This document shows positions 1 to 7,371 of a DNA stretch of 64,000 bases, piece after piece. Numbering within the stretch: the stretch's first letter is position 1; each line of letters begins with the position of its first letter. Location: contig CAZXCU010000009.1 in NCBI GenBank assembly GCA_964639245.1, positions 124,001 through 188,000 of the forward strand. The letters run 5' to 3'. The position numbers were made by a program, and so were the translations under genes. The notes beneath the pieces are model-generated. The model saw nothing but the letters and a program-made list of their open reading frames with translations. It did no database searches and had not been told where the DNA came from. The DNA comes from SB15 sp964639245. Lineage in GTDB: Bacteria > Chloroflexota > Anaerolineae > Aggregatilineales > J027.

Positions 1-624
1 CAGGAACTCAGCAAAAAAATCGTCGCCAGTGACCAACCCGCCGATGCGATTCTGGCGGAAGTCAAAAAAGGCTACGATTTGTTGATGTTGGGTGCCTCCG
101 AACGACAAAACGACGCGCAAAGTTTATTTACCCCGGTGGTCGATACATTGGTGCGGCTGGCTCCCGCCCCGACGATGATTGTCCATGCCCCGCAAAATAC
201 TGAAAATTGGCAGCCGCAGAAAATCCTCATCGCTACCACCGGGTCACTGGCGGGACGACGCGCCGCTCAACTTGGCTTCGCGCTGGCAGCGAACACCGGC
301 TGCGAAGTGATTATCCTCAAAGTCGTGCGGCAGAATAACGGGATTGCCAGCGAACTGGAAGAACGCCAACTGCGAATCGCGCATGAAATTGTGGCAGATT
401 TAGAGGAATTGGGGCAGTTGATGGGTGTTTTCGCCAATGGGGAAGTCGAAATTGGGGCAGAACCAGAAGCCGCCATTGTCGAAACCGCCCGCAAACGTCA
501 GGTCAACCTCATCATCTTGGGAACGAATGTCCGTCCGAGTTCAGCCAGTTTGTATCTGGGGCCCAAGGTCGAGCGCATTTTGAACGATGCCCATTGTCCG
601 GTGGTGGTCTTTAATTCGATCTAA
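1..624 (+). CDS. Universal stress protein, tandem UspA domains (5' end outside window)
   Basis: The frame is open from the first base, so the N-terminus is missing. The visible part holds the end of one UspA domain (residues GYDLLMLGAS, then a strand ending in APTMIVHAP) and a complete second UspA domain starting near WQPQKILIATTGS. The second domain has the usual closing motif, an ILGT strand followed by a loop and a GPKVERILNDAHCPVVVF helix-strand. UspA domains bind ATP or act as small stress-response modules in the cytoplasm. Tandem-Usp proteins occur alone or as tails of ion transporters, and which applies here cannot be seen. A strong intrinsic terminator follows directly. Confidence 0.85.
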   Translation, partial: QELSKKIVASDQPADAILAEVKKGYDLLMLGASERQNDAQSLFTPVVDTLVRLAPAPTMIVHAPQNTENWQPQKILIATTGSLAGRRAAQLGFALAANTGCEVIILKVVRQNNGIASELEERQLRIAHEIVADLEELGQLMGVFANGEVEIGAEPEAAIVETARKRQVNLIILGTNVRPSSASLYLGPKVERILNDAHCPVVVFNSI

Positions 625-630
625 ACGAAA

Positions 631-656
631 GGACGCGCAACCCCGCGTCCTTTTTT
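631..656 (+). terminator. Bidirectional intrinsic terminator
   Basis: A 7-bp perfect G+C-rich stem (GGACGCG at 631-637 pairing with CGCGTCC at 644-650) has a 6-nt loop and is followed by six T. Three A residues precede the stem, so it can also serve the convergent FHA gene, whose stop codon lies at 655-657 inside the T tract. Confidence 0.85.
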
Positions 657-1161
657 ATTTTGCGTTATGGGCAAGGACAAATTCCACCCGCATTTTGAGC
701 ATCCCCAAGCGCAGTTCATCGCCATAGCGCAGCAGCATGGGCTTGTTCGGGTCAAGCTGTTCACCGTTGATAAAAGTGCCATTGGTGCTGCTCAAATCTT
801 GGCAAATCAACGAAAAAGGATGGCGAATCAGGCGGGCGTGACGGCGCGAAATGCCCAATTCGAGGCCGTTAAATTCGGTAAAATCAAGATGCGATTCAAC
901 CTGATAGGCTTCGCGGCCTAAGAGCAGATATTTCTCAAAATGGATGTCCATTTTTTTGCCGTAGCTGGGCAAATGCAGGCGCAGGGCATGTTTATAGTCG
1001 AACGAAGATTCGCCCACATTCAGGATAAACCCCGTGTTGTTGGTGATTTTGAGCGATTCAGTCGCATTGACCGACGAATTAGGCAAACTGCATGTTGGAC
1101 ACAACGTCTGAGCTGCCTGATACACCGTCTGGCAAATCGGACATACAATGGTAGAAGCCAC
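655..1161 (-). CDS. FHA-domain protein with N-terminal zinc ribbon
   Basis: The N-terminus has two CxxC pairs (CPICQ near residue 7 and CPTC about 14 residues later), typical of a small zinc ribbon. The C-terminal half is an FHA domain with the signatures GREAYQ, ISRRHARL and SSTNGTFING. FHA domains bind phosphothreonine peptides, so a role in Ser/Thr phospho-signalling is inferred. I chose GTG at 1161 because GGAG lies 10 nt upstream and because the zinc-ribbon homologue at 13644 starts at the same point. An in-frame ATG nine codons earlier lacks such a site. The protein is paralogous in layout to the FHA protein at 13644-14204. Confidence 0.85.
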   Translation of the reverse strand: MASTIVCPICQTVYQAAQTLCPTCSLPNSSVNATESLKITNNTGFILNVGESSFDYKHALRLHLPSYGKKMDIHFEKYLLLGREAYQVESHLDFTEFNGLELGISRRHARLIRHPFSLICQDLSSTNGTFINGEQLDPNKPMLLRYGDELRLGMLKMRVEFVLAHNAK

Positions 1162-1318
1162 GATTACAAGTCTCCAATCATCCATCACTCATCCGATTAT
1201 AAGAATAAATTTAAAATTAAGGAATACGATATACCTACGATAACGTTAATTCTTCGTGAATTTTCTTTCATGAGGAAAAACAGCTATGCGGCAACGCTAT
1301 TCTTTTTGGTTCAGGCCT

Positions 1319-1619
1319 CATGCAGTTTAACTATTCAACATGGATACACACCAAAGGACGCGATAGATGCAGATTAACAAAATAAAACGGATACCGGATA
1401 ACGCTGGGCTTATGCAGTTTAATAAATTATCACGGATACCATTTTGGCGGACGCGATCTATCGCGTCCCTACAGGTACATGTTGCAGGGACAGCATCTGC
1501 GTAGCGTGCCGTCCGTATATCCGTACTAAATAGTTAATGTGCATTAGCCCAGTGCTGCCACACCGCGCTAAAGCACGGCGTTAAAGAGTATCCGTATTAA
1601 AAATTTAAAGTGCATTAGA
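1319..1619. repeat. Nested inverted-repeat elements filling an intergenic gap
   Basis: The stretch between 1162 and 1668 has no convincing gene. An inner element (about 1404-1552) has ends CTGGGCTTATGCA and, as reverse complement, CTGGGCTAATGCA, and the similarity extends about 37 bp inward to GGATAC. Outside it is a second pair: ctcatgcagtttaa on the left, and on the right a stretch whose reverse complement reads ctaatgcactttaa. This suggests one MITE-like element inserted into another. The inner copy contains a near-palindrome ACGCGATCTATCGCGT of the same style as in the 132-bp elements elsewhere in the window. Outer boundaries are approximate. Confidence 0.55.
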
Positions 1620-1668
1620 CGACTTTGTACTCATAGCGGGGGAATTTATTCCGCCGCAACCTGAGACC

Positions 1669-2346
1669 CTAAAGCTGTTTCATCAATCCCTCAAGCTGCT
1701 CCGGCGATTTTTCCACATCCACCGCCGCGCCATGCCCCACACAGATGAGTCGGGGCGAAAGCGCCAGCACCTTCCGCGCACTTTTACGGGTCATTTCCAG
1801 ATCATAGGTAATCATTTTGGGGCTTAACGCCAATGCCCCGTTCATCGTATTGAGTAAATCGGGCGCGAACAACACCCGTTCTTTTTCCCAGAAAAAATTA
1901 AAATTGTCCGGCGAATGTCCCGGCGCTTCCACCACGCGCATCCCACCTGCCAGAGGCAGCACTTCCCCATCTTTTAATAGGTGCATAATCGGGGCAGCTT
2001 GCTGGAACAATTTTTGAATAATCCCGCCAAAAAAAGCCATAAACGCGGGAACATGCGGTGGACTGGTGCGCTGCTGAATATACCGGGCAGCGGATTCCCC
2101 CGCATAGGTTTGTGCGCCTGTCCGCTTGACCAACCCGCCCAAACTGCCCGCATGGTCAATATCGGCATGGGTAATCAAAATATGGGTAATTTTGCTGCCC
2201 AGTTGTTCCGCCGTCTGGAGAATTTGTTTAGAAGCGCCGGGAATCCCCGTATCAATCACGAGGATTCCATCGGTGGAAACAAGCAAAAAAATATTCGCAA
2301 CACGTTGAATCTGATACAAGTTCGGGGCAATCTGGGTCAGGGTCAT
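1669..2346 (-). CDS. MBL-fold metallo-hydrolase
   Basis: A 225-residue metallo-beta-lactamase-fold protein. The zinc motif HADIDHAG (HxDxDH type) sits near residue 60, followed by a distal APGHSPDN histidine motif, a late FAPDLLN aspartate and a C-terminal VGHGAAV histidine. These are the metal ligands expected for a binuclear hydrolase. Substrate cannot be read from sequence. Glyoxalase II-like or lactonase-like activity is more usual for this compact form than beta-lactam hydrolysis. It begins 5 nt after the stop of the large glycosyltransferase on the same strand, so the two are probably cotranscribed. Confidence 0.85.
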   Translation of the reverse strand: MTLTQIAPNLYQIQRVANIFLLVSTDGILVIDTGIPGASKQILQTAEQLGSKITHILITHADIDHAGSLGGLVKRTGAQTYAGESAARYIQQRTSPPHVPAFMAFFGGIIQKLFQQAAPIMHLLKDGEVLPLAGGMRVVEAPGHSPDNFNFFWEKERVLFAPDLLNTMNGALALSPKMITYDLEMTRKSARKVLALSPRLICVGHGAAVDVEKSPEQLEGLMKQL

Positions 2347-2351
2347 CGGGG

Positions 2352-5300
2352 TTACTCCGGTCTAAAATTTTGGCGGGGAATCGGCACAAAGTCCGTGCCA
2401 CTGGGGGTACGCCAGCGTAAAAAGATGCTGGAATAGCCCTCGGTATCCTGAAATTTAACTTCAATAGCGTATGCACCAACGTCAAATGTGTAGGGCATCA
2501 TGGCAGATTCACGCGGAACCCGCGTTTTTACCACCAATTCGCCATTCAGATAAACTTCGCCGTACTGCGCGGCCTGTAATTCAAGGAGATAGTCGCCTGC
2601 TTCCTCAATGATGAGTTGCCCCGTCCAGCGCATACTATACGGGCGTGTCATCGGGCTAACATGGATTTGCCAGTTTATATCCGGCATGATTTCCAAACGC
2701 ACCGGACGGCCTTCCCAATCCGGGTTGGGGTACGAAGCCGCCAGCAGGCCAAAGTCATTGACAGGTTCATGATAAAACTGCCAGTCGGGAATCTCACGGA
2801 TACGGTCATCATCCGGCGAAATCCACCGAATTTTTGCCCCTGCCGGATGAATTTCGACGGGCATCATGCCGCTTGCCAGCGCGATTTCATCCCCGCTTTC
2901 TGCAAGGGTTTCGCCATCAATCGTAAGGGTGGTGCCTTCCTCAAACCAGAATTGGTAAGTGCCAAACGTGGGTGTGTACAAATAGCCTTCTGCCGTGTCG
3001 TCTGTTGCGACCAACCCCTGCACACTGGCAATATCTTCTGGCTGCAAAGCCACAATATAAAACAACACCGGGAAATTATCGCGCTGCTCTACGCCATAAT
3101 CGGAAGCGGTGACTTCATCAAAAACCGCGTTGGGGTAAAATTGACGGGCATATTCATATTGCCGGGTGTCGGTGTGGTGCAAAAACACCACCACCGGATG
3201 TTCTGGCGCTGTCCGAATCGGGAAGGCAATCGGCAGGGGCAGCAGCGTCCATTTTTCTGGCTGGGCATCCACAAATTCACCCACAGGTTGATAGGCAATC
3301 AACGGCGACACATAAAAACGGGTGTCCTCCGGTTGAGCAGCGGCATATTCCCCCACCAGCGTTTCGGTGATCGAAAATTCGTAAAAGCTGAAAAAATCCT
3401 TACGCTGTTTGTCAAAATAGGCGGTGAAATTCGACTCTGTGACGAGAATCGCCAAGAGGAGTCCGCCCGCAAATAACAGGGTTTGGGGCAAAACAGATAC
3501 AATCGTGCGGAGATGTGACCCAATTAAATGCGGGTTCTGTACGGGTAGGTCTGTGACCCACCCCTTTGCTGAAATCGAGGGCGGGCCATAGACCACGCCC
3601 GTACCTTGACTCGCAGGGGCAAAGAGAACGCCGGTCATTTGGTCAGTGGAAGCAGTTTTATCCAGCATCCCCCGAAAGAACGGCGTTGACAGTGCGTCCA
3701 TGATTTGATTGATGCCCCGCCACACGGTATAGCCGATTGTCCAAGCGGCAAGCGCGGCAAAATAGCCCACCGCCGGCAGCACCCCGATAGACCGTAAGCC
3801 CTGTGGCGCTTCAAATTCAAAGGTCAGCACCCCGCCGGACAGCCCCGCCGCGAGCAGCAAGATAAAAAACACGGTTTCGGGACGGTGTAAATAGCGCAAC
3901 GACAGCACCAAGCCCAATCCAAACAAAAGTCCGGTGTAGGGGTCAAGCATCGGTTCGCCGGGGTCGTTGTGCCGTCCATTGGCATCCCCCCAGATATGAA
4001 ACATGCGCGCATGTTTTTCAAGATTGGCAACAAAAGCATCTTCAAACGAACGCCCCGGATCCCGCGCTTCGTCGTTGAGAATCGTCACCCCGCGAGTCCG
4101 ATTCAAAAACATATCGGGATTCGTCCGCGCAAAAATCGCTAAGGGGAAAATCGTCGCAAGGGTGGAAAACACAATCACCCCGGCCAAGATGACTGCGTTC
4201 CATGAAGGCCAGCGCCGCCATGCCAACAGCCCATAGACAATCAGCGTCAGCCCTAAAATGCGGAAAGCTGAATAAAACCATAACCCGCCGCCGAGCGTCA
4301 AACCGAGCAAAAGCGCATCCCGCATCTGCCCATAGCGCATCAGCCGGATCAAAAAGTACAGGCCGAGCAGGATAAAAAAGCTCATTTCGATGCCCGTCAT
4401 GGCGATTCGGCTGAAATTGAGTGACCAGCGCATCACCGCCATGAGCAGGGCAAACAGCACCCCGAAATGAGCATCCCGCAGCAACCGCCCCACCAGAAAT
4501 GCCAAAATAACACTGGCTGCCCCGAAAAAAACACTCAGCAAACGCGGCCCGATGATGCTGGTTTCGCCAAAAATTTCTAATCCCGCCGCGTATAAAAATA
4601 AATGGGCGGCGGTGATGTTCGGAACAAAAATGGGGCGGTAATCCTCCTCCTGCAAAATGTGGCGGGCTTCGAGCGTATTAATCGCTTCGTCGTACCAGAT
4701 GCCGCGTGGCTGTTCGCTTAAATCATACAGGCGTAAAAAGATGCCCAGCACAAACACCACCACAGGCAGCCAGACGGTGATTTTCGGCACAGGCGGAGTC
4801 GCGGAACGGGTCACAAGCAATCCCCCGCCAAGCCACAGCAGCAGCCCCACCCCGAAACGGTTGTACATGGCAGGAGTGGGCATTTCAAATTCTTTTAAAT
4901 CCCAGTATTGCCGCGCCGCATATACCAACAACCCCGCCCCGACCAACCAGACGAATCCGCCCATCAGCAGTCGGCGCTTGCCTGCCAGATTCAAATTCAC
5001 CGGTGGACGCGATTCCGCAACATGCAGTGTTGGTGTGATGACCAGCAGCAGCAATCCCCCCGCCGCTAACCACCAGAAGCCCCTATCCGCCTGTTCCAGC
5101 AGTTCCGAATCGGCAAAACGGACATGCGCTTGGTAGGCCAGCACTCCGATCATGGGCAGCGCCAACAAGCGTAAAATCGCCAGCGCGGGTTGGTAACGGG
5201 CAACTGCCAATTGAATTTTTTGCCAGCGTGTGGGTTCAGAAATAGCGGGTTCTATCTCCCTAAGCGGAACAGGTACGATTGCGGGTTCGGGGAGAATTTC

Positions 5301-5411
5301 CCCGTTTTTTTGCTGCGATAACCACCAGCGCCAACCAATCACCAGACCAACCAACCCCATCAGGCTGGCAAGGATAGCGTACAATAGGGGGAGTAAATTT
5401 CGTGGTTTCAT
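2352..5411 (-). CDS. GT-C family membrane glycosyltransferase with C-terminal PA14 domain
   Basis: A 1019-residue polytopic membrane protein. Residues 1 to about 600 are mostly hydrophobic helices. The first large loop carries GIWYDEAINTLEARHIL, matching the acidic catalytic loop of GT-C (PMT/ArnT, GT39/GT83-like) enzymes that use polyprenyl-phosphate sugars, followed by the typical IIGPRLLSVFFG helix. After the membrane part there is a long extracytoplasmic region, and the last ~150 residues look like a PA14 beta-barrel (YSMRWTGQLIIEEAGDYLL, then YLNGELVV, then IEVKFQDTEGYS). PA14 domains often bind glycans, which fits a surface glycosylation role. The sugar acceptor is unknown. Confidence 0.8.
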   Translation of the reverse strand: MKPRNLLPLLYAILASLMGLVGLVIGWRWWLSQQKNGEILPEPAIVPVPLREIEPAISEPTRWQKIQLAVARYQPALAILRLLALPMIGVLAYQAHVRFADSELLEQADRGFWWLAAGGLLLLVITPTLHVAESRPPVNLNLAGKRRLLMGGFVWLVGAGLLVYAARQYWDLKEFEMPTPAMYNRFGVGLLLWLGGGLLVTRSATPPVPKITVWLPVVVFVLGIFLRLYDLSEQPRGIWYDEAINTLEARHILQEEDYRPIFVPNITAAHLFLYAAGLEIFGETSIIGPRLLSVFFGAASVILAFLVGRLLRDAHFGVLFALLMAVMRWSLNFSRIAMTGIEMSFFILLGLYFLIRLMRYGQMRDALLLGLTLGGGLWFYSAFRILGLTLIVYGLLAWRRWPSWNAVILAGVIVFSTLATIFPLAIFARTNPDMFLNRTRGVTILNDEARDPGRSFEDAFVANLEKHARMFHIWGDANGRHNDPGEPMLDPYTGLLFGLGLVLSLRYLHRPETVFFILLLAAGLSGGVLTFEFEAPQGLRSIGVLPAVGYFAALAAWTIGYTVWRGINQIMDALSTPFFRGMLDKTASTDQMTGVLFAPASQGTGVVYGPPSISAKGWVTDLPVQNPHLIGSHLRTIVSVLPQTLLFAGGLLLAILVTESNFTAYFDKQRKDFFSFYEFSITETLVGEYAAAQPEDTRFYVSPLIAYQPVGEFVDAQPEKWTLLPLPIAFPIRTAPEHPVVVFLHHTDTRQYEYARQFYPNAVFDEVTASDYGVEQRDNFPVLFYIVALQPEDIASVQGLVATDDTAEGYLYTPTFGTYQFWFEEGTTLTIDGETLAESGDEIALASGMMPVEIHPAGAKIRWISPDDDRIREIPDWQFYHEPVNDFGLLAASYPNPDWEGRPVRLEIMPDINWQIHVSPMTRPYSMRWTGQLIIEEAGDYLLELQAAQYGEVYLNGELVVKTRVPRESAMMPYTFDVGAYAIEVKFQDTEGYSSIFLRWRTPSGTDFVPIPRQNFRPE

Positions 5412-5486
5412 ATCGCGTTAAGTATAGCCAGATTTTGAAATTTGCGGTCAGATTTTCACGGAAACACAACAACAGGAACAGGCATT

Positions 5487-6236
5487 ATGAATGAAGCACT
5501 TTTACAGGAAATCCTCCGGCCGCGTCCGGTGCGCTATTTCGCCAGCACGGGCAGCACCAACAACGACGCGGTGCAGTGGCTGAACGACATGCCCTTTTTA
5601 GCCAGTGGTGCGGTGGTGGTTGCCGATGAACAGACTCGTGGACGCGGACGCTATGACCGCCAGTGGATGACTCCCCCCGGCAGCGCCATCGCCATGAGCG
5701 TGATTTTAAAAACCCGTCGCCCCACCCAGAATCTGACCACGATTGGCAGTTTGGCGGTGGCGGAAGCGCTAGAACCCTTGCTCCCGCAGCAAGTGACTCT
5801 CAAATGGCCGAATGATGTCTTGGTGAATGGCAAAAAAATCTGCGGGATTCTGGCAGAAGCCGTCTGGCAAAATGAAAAACTCATCGCCGTGATTCTGGGG
5901 ATTGGTTTGAATATCAGCGTGGAGTTTAGCGGCACAGAACTTGCCGACACCGCCACCAGCTTGACCCATCACACCGGGCAACCGATTGACCGCCCCACCC
6001 TGATTCAGCAAGTTCTGATCGGGATTGACCGTTGGATTGACCAGCCAAACGAAAGTTTGCACCGCGCATGGAAAAATCGGCTGAGTACCCTGAATAAACA
6101 GGTGACAATGGAAGGCGGTTTCACCGGAGAAGCCGTCGACGTAGATTCAGATGGGGCGCTGGTCGTCAAAACCGCCACGGGGACGATGAAACGCTTTTTG
6201 GCGGGGGATGTCACCAGAGAAAATCGGGAGGACTAA
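5487..6236 (+). CDS. birA: Biotin--[acetyl-CoA-carboxylase] ligase, no HTH domain
   Basis: A 249-residue class I biotin protein ligase. Visible motifs are the substrate loop STGSTNNDA, the biotinyl-AMP loop RGRGRYDRQW, KWPNDVLVNGKKICGIL with the catalytic lysine region, and GIGLNI. A C-terminal SH3-like segment (NKQVTMEGGFTGEAVDVDSDGALVV) is present. The N-terminal winged helix of bifunctional BirA repressors is absent, so it should be only the enzyme that joins biotin to carboxylase carrier domains. The start at 5487 follows GGAACAGGCATT, and conserved sequence begins just after it; an upstream in-frame start would add 15 residues of no recognisable character. Confidence 0.9.
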   Translation: MNEALLQEILRPRPVRYFASTGSTNNDAVQWLNDMPFLASGAVVVADEQTRGRGRYDRQWMTPPGSAIAMSVILKTRRPTQNLTTIGSLAVAEALEPLLPQQVTLKWPNDVLVNGKKICGILAEAVWQNEKLIAVILGIGLNISVEFSGTELADTATSLTHHTGQPIDRPTLIQQVLIGIDRWIDQPNESLHRAWKNRLSTLNKQVTMEGGFTGEAVDVDSDGALVVKTATGTMKRFLAGDVTRENRED

Positions 6237-6238
6237 GC

Positions 6239-6871
6239 ATGACCACCTTCATCGCAGGCGAAAAAATCATCGCGGAAAATATCCGTTTTGAGGATTATTT
6301 GACTCAGTTTCAAGGCCAGCGGGTTGAATATGAAGATGGAAGGGTTATTGAATTGTCACCAGCGACGGGGCGACACAACGAAATTGTCGGTTTTTTGTAT
6401 ATCTTGCTGACAGATTACCTTGAAGCAACGAAGGAAGGCAAACTCCGCCGCGAAAATATCACCATGCGGCTGCAAGTGGAAGGTGGTATTAAAGCGCCCG
6501 AACCCGATTTATTTGTAGTCACAACGCCCAATCTGGCGAAATTAACCGAAACCTATCTGGATGGCGCTGCCGATTTGGTGATTGAGGTCATTTCGGAAGA
6601 AAGCGATAATCGGGATAGAGTGAAAAAGTTCGCCTATTATGAAACAGCAGGTGTGCGCGAATATTGGATGATCGACCCGCTTTACCAAGAAGCCCTATTT
6701 TATGTACTCGGTGAACACAAGAAATTTTTACGTTTTCCGACCAACACGCAGGGAATTTACCAGAGCAGGGTGCTGCCCCGTTTGAAATTAGAGGTGGCGG
6801 TGTTATTTAAGGACACCTTGCCCACCGTCCGCGAAATCACCCAGATAGTGGATAAAATGTTGGCAAGATAA
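6239..6871 (+). CDS. Uma2-family putative restriction endonuclease (DUF820)
   Basis: A 210-residue Uma2 (PF05685) protein with a PD-(D/E)xK-like core. The N-terminal FEDYLTQFQGQRVEYEDG segment is typical, KAPEPDLFVV supplies the aspartate, and DLVIEVISEESDNRDRVKK supplies the Glu-rich strand. The family is very abundant in Cyanobacteria and Chloroflexota in many copies; its nuclease activity is predicted from fold and the biological role is unsettled. It begins 2 nt after the birA stop with GGGAGG 8 nt upstream, so it is probably cotranscribed with birA by chance of position. A second, divergent copy is at 33070-33615. Confidence 0.85.
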   Translation: MTTFIAGEKIIAENIRFEDYLTQFQGQRVEYEDGRVIELSPATGRHNEIVGFLYILLTDYLEATKEGKLRRENITMRLQVEGGIKAPEPDLFVVTTPNLAKLTETYLDGAADLVIEVISEESDNRDRVKKFAYYETAGVREYWMIDPLYQEALFYVLGEHKKFLRFPTNTQGIYQSRVLPRLKLEVAVLFKDTLPTVREITQIVDKMLAR

Positions 6872-6907
6872 GCAGGGGCGGGAGATGATTCCGCCCAAGA
6901 CCTTGCT

Positions 6908-7297
6908 TTAGCCCACTGGTTCGACCATCAACAGCCAATTGCCTTCGGAATCTTGAAACGTGGTGAATGTTCCCCATGGCTGCTTGTCGGGGGCTTGCGA
7001 GAAAACCACCCCCTTGGCTTTTAAATCTTCATACAGGCTTTGAATCTGGGAGACATTGAGCGTCACGGGTTGTGCTTTGCCCACCACCTGCTGATAGTGC
7101 GCCCAATTGTCATCCGGCAAATAGAGAATGAGTTCGGTTTTTGCCCCTTTGGGCGCAACCGCAATCCACCGCGCCTCAGCACCGGGAAAAAGCGGGGCAT
7201 CCTGCCGCAGTTCAAACCCCAGTATATTGGTATAAAATTCTTTGGCACGCTGCTGGTCACTGACAAAAATAGAAACTGTTCCAATATGGTTAAACAT
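6908..7297 (-). CDS. VOC (glyoxalase/bleomycin-resistance) family protein
   Basis: A 129-residue protein with the paired beta-alpha-beta-beta-beta layout of the VOC superfamily. It begins MFNHIGTVSIFVSDQQRAK, then FYTNILGFEL, and has a second half ending TFQDSEGNWLLMVEP, where the late glutamate is a usual metal ligand. ATG at 7297 has GAGG 9 nt upstream and coincides with the conserved family start; an earlier in-frame ATG lacks support. Such proteins bind a divalent metal and act on diverse small molecules. The substrate here is not identifiable. Confidence 0.85.
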   Translation of the reverse strand: MFNHIGTVSIFVSDQQRAKEFYTNILGFELRQDAPLFPGAEARWIAVAPKGAKTELILYLPDDNWAHYQQVVGKAQPVTLNVSQIQSLYEDLKAKGVVFSQAPDKQPWGTFTTFQDSEGNWLLMVEPVG

Positions 7298-7371
7298 CAG
7301 ACACCTCTCCTCAGAATAGTAAGCGGAAACTGTCTCCATAGTAGAACAAATTTTCTAAGAAGTCAAATAGA

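Noticed and set aside
1669..2346. A beta-lactamase resistance gene
   Set aside because: Only the generic MBL fold is seen. HxDxDH with no signal peptide and a glyoxalase-like size argue against a secreted antibiotic resistance enzyme.
2616..3476. A 286-codon open frame on the + strand
   Set aside because: It lies fully inside the glycosyltransferase/PA14 gene on the other strand, has no ribosome-binding site, and its product has no domain-like pattern. It is a shadow of the real gene's codon bias.
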